Shown here one piece after another: positions 61,988-63,954 of a stretch of DNA of 63,954 bases. Location of the stretch: positions 1 through 63,954 of the forward strand of contig NZ_JAGGLJ010000011.1 of the NCBI RefSeq assembly GCF_017874395.1, in the 5' to 3' direction. Every line of letters starts with the position of its first letter. The stretch's first letter is position 1. Position numbers and translations under genes: made by a program. Below the pieces are notes generated by a model that was not told the origin of the DNA, searched no databases, and worked only from the letters and a program-made list of their open reading frames with translations. This DNA is from Peptoniphilus stercorisuis. Lineage in GTDB: Bacteria; Bacillota; Clostridia; Tissierellales; Peptoniphilaceae.

Positions 61988-62151
61988 TTTAAAACCTAAT
62001 CTTTTCTTATTCTTCGGTTTATTTTTTTAATTATTTATTTTGATAGCAGTTAAAACCATCATTTATTTTTAAATACTTATGTTTTTTTATTTAAATTTAT
62101 AAATCTTTGATATATACTTATTTAAGACAAATTATAAGGAGGCAAAACAAT

Positions 62152-63831
62152 ATGAAATTTAAAGACATGCCTTATGAAAGACCGAATATTGATAAAGTAA
62201 TCGGATATATAAAGGCTACAAAAGAAAATTTAGAAAACTCATCATCTGCAGAAGAACAAATTAATTTAATTAAAGATTTTGCAGATTTTAGAAAAGATTT
62301 TGATACAACTACATCTATTGCACATGTAAGACATACAATGAACACTCTAGATGAATTTTATGCTAAGGAAAATGAATTTTTTGATGAAAATCTTCCAATT
62401 GTTGAAACTAACTTAGTTGAAGTATCAAAAGCTATTTACAACTCAAAATTTAAAAAAGAACTAGAAGAAGAATTTGGAACTCATTATTTTAAACTATTAG
62501 AATGTAATTTAGTTTTAAATGAAAATGCTATTCCATTTATGCAAAAAGAAAATGAACTTGTAACTAAATACAGTAAAATAATTGCAAATTCACAAATTGA
62601 CTTTAGAGGAAAAACATATACATTAACTCAAATGGCACCTCTTCTTCAAAATCCAGATAGAGAATATAGAAAAGAAGCATACAAGGCTTCAAACGCCTTT
62701 TTTAAAGCTAACTTAGAAGAGTTCGACGCTTTATATGATGAGCTTGTTAAAACTCGTACAGATATGGCTAAAGCTCTTGGATATGAAAACTATGTAGATC
62801 TTCAATATAAATTACTTCAAAGAACAGACTATGATTCAAAAGATGTTGCAAACTATAGAGAAAAAGTTTTAAAAACTATAACACCTCTTGCAGTTGAACT
62901 TAGAAAAGAACAAGCAAATAGACTTGGTATTTCTGATTTTAAATATTTTGATATTGCCTGTGACTATAAAGACGGAAACTCAAATCCTAGAGGAGATTAT
63001 AAATTTATAGTTGAAAATGCTCAAAAAATGTATCAAGAACTAAGTAAAGAAACTGGAGAATTTTTCGACTTTATGGTTGAAAATGAACTTATGGATCTAG
63101 TTGCAAAACCAGGTAAAAGATCTGGTGGATACTGTACAAGTTTTGATAAATACAAATCACCATTTATCTTCTCAAACTTTAATGGAACAAGAGGAGATAT
63201 TGATGTTATAACTCATGAAGCAGGACATGCTTTTCAAAACTTTATGTCTCAACATCAAATACTTCCAGAATATATTTGGCCAACATATGAAGCTTGTGAA
63301 ATTCACTCAATGAGTATGGAATTTTTAACTTGGCCTTGGATGGAATTATTCTTTGGTGATGAAGCTAATAAATTTAAATACTCTGCACTAAAAAGTGCTA
63401 TAACATTTATTCCTTATGGAGTTACAATTGATCATTTCCAACATTTTGTATATGAAAATCCTAATGCAACTCCAGAAGAAAGAAGAAATAAATATCATGA
63501 GTTAGAACTTATGTATGAACCAGATAAGGACTATGATGATGACTTCTTAGAAATGGGAACTTATTGGTTTAAACAAGGCCATGTATTTAGTACACCATTT
63601 TATTATATTGACTATACACTAGCTCAAGTTTGTGCTTTCCAATATTTACTAAAATCCTTAGAAAATAAAGAAAAAGCACTTGATGAATACATTACACTTT
63701 GTAAAGCTGGTGGAGCTGAATCCTTCTTTAAACTAATGGATATTGGAAAACTTAAAAATCCTATGACTACATCAGTTTTAGAAGAAATAGCACCAAAATT
63801 AAAAGAAGTTGTTAGTGGAATAGAAATATAA
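62152..63831 (+). CDS. pepF: M3-family oligoendopeptidase (PepF type)
   Basis: Cytoplasmic zinc metallopeptidase of 559 residues that cleaves short peptides, fitting the adjacent peptide importers. The zinc site is THEAGHAFQNF (H355, E356, H359) with the third ligand in EACEIHSMSMEFL. The N-terminal half is helical, as in the M3B/PepF fold. The longest frame starts at 62107, but AAGGAGG sets the ATG at 62152. No signal peptide. Divergent from the second opp cluster. Confidence 0.94.
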   Translation: MKFKDMPYERPNIDKVIGYIKATKENLENSSSAEEQINLIKDFADFRKDFDTTTSIAHVRHTMNTLDEFYAKENEFFDENLPIVETNLVEVSKAIYNSKFKKELEEEFGTHYFKLLECNLVLNENAIPFMQKENELVTKYSKIIANSQIDFRGKTYTLTQMAPLLQNPDREYRKEAYKASNAFFKANLEEFDALYDELVKTRTDMAKALGYENYVDLQYKLLQRTDYDSKDVANYREKVLKTITPLAVELRKEQANRLGISDFKYFDIACDYKDGNSNPRGDYKFIVENAQKMYQELSKETGEFFDFMVENELMDLVAKPGKRSGGYCTSFDKYKSPFIFSNFNGTRGDIDVITHEAGHAFQNFMSQHQILPEYIWPTYEACEIHSMSMEFLTWPWMELFFGDEANKFKYSALKSAITFIPYGVTIDHFQHFVYENPNATPEERRNKYHELELMYEPDKDYDDDFLEMGTYWFKQGHVFSTPFYYIDYTLAQVCAFQYLLKSLENKEKALDEYITLCKAGGAESFFKLMDIGKLKNPMTTSVLEEIAPKLKEVVSGIEI

Positions 63832-63858
63832 AAAAAGGACTGATTATCAGTCCTTTTT
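63832..63858 (+). terminator. Terminator after pepF
   Basis: AAAAAGGACTGA/TCAGTCCTTTTT stem with a 3-base loop, immediately after the pepF stop. Confidence 0.88.
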
Positions 63859-63871
63859 CTTGTAAATAGAA

Positions 63872-63954
63872 AACCCCCAGTTAGACTGGGGGTTCCGTAA
63901 AGCTTTAGCGTTAATTCTCTAAAAATTAAAAAACCTCTAGTGATAAAATAATAT
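63872..63954. mobile_element. Possible end of an IS200/IS605-type element (truncated by the window)
   Basis: A GC-rich perfect 10-bp hairpin AACCCCCAGT-TAG-ACTGGGGGTT is followed by TCCGTAAAGCTTTAGCG with its own small palindrome (63896-63910). This resembles the subterminal hairpins of IS200/IS605 elements as I remember them. It stands out from the AT-rich surroundings and has no T run, so it is not a simple terminator. No transposase is in view because the window ends here. Confidence 0.4.

Overview
The window is a strongly AT-rich bacterial chromosome segment of Firmicutes type. The evidence is the CtsR-McsA-McsB-ClpC-RadA stress operon, CarD, a YacL-type PIN/TRAM protein, purine-rich Shine-Dalgarno sites with several TTG/GTG starts, and consensus TTGACA/TATAAT promoters. 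Two tandem oligopeptide ABC transporters, an M3 oligoendopeptidase and many AT-rich housekeeping genes suggest a peptide-using anaerobe of the Clostridia/Tissierellia (Parvimonas/Peptoniphilus-like). That placement is inference; no rRNA is present. No CRISPR array, prophage or complete insertion sequence is visible.

Layout. 1-8 kb: RNA-binding CvfB, an unknown protein, topoisomerase III, an intracellular 5'-nucleotidase-type phosphoesterase, a VanW protein, endonuclease III, a YlxP/DUF503 protein and a tiny membrane peptide. 8-15 kb: yaaA and a nearly complete shikimate pathway (aroB, aroA, aroC, a chorismate mutase-AroE-AroK fusion, aroQ, then DAHP synthase from its own promoter), all on the minus strand with overlapping genes. 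15-20 kb: nucleoside and nucleotide genes (thioesterase, psuG, psuK, tdk, pyrC). 20-35 kb: mixed genes, including a TetR/membrane protein pair, cyclophilin, a MATE exporter with an apparent ATT start, methionine aminopeptidase, a TPR protein, YtqA-type radical SAM protein, YoaK, a heavy-metal P-type ATPase, nitroreductase, PAP2 phosphatase, UvrD-like helicase, SfsA and a macro domain protein. 35 kb: three tRNA genes (Ser-GCT, CAT, Phe-GAA) behind a perfect consensus promoter, then divergent hom and asd.

37.9-41.6 kb: a four-gene operon (MntP-like protein, SPASM-type radical SAM enzyme, UPF0104/flippase-like membrane protein, TetR regulator) whose promoter spacer holds a dyad. This is the best candidate for a poorly described system. 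41.6-49.3 kb: a frameshifted yacL, carD, and the ctsR-mcsA-mcsB-clpC-radA operon with a CtsR operator. McsB keeps the fold but lacks nearly every catalytic and ATP-binding residue of the family, so it looks like a pseudokinase. 49.5-63.8 kb: a prolyl-tRNA editing protein, oppA-B-C-D-F, a second cluster oppD-F-B-C-A, and divergent pepF. The last 80 bases hold a GC-rich hairpin that looks like the end of an IS200/IS605-type element.

Genes are tightly packed. Several terminators are built from the last codons of genes, and where the annotated start differs from the longest open frame it was chosen from the ribosome binding site.
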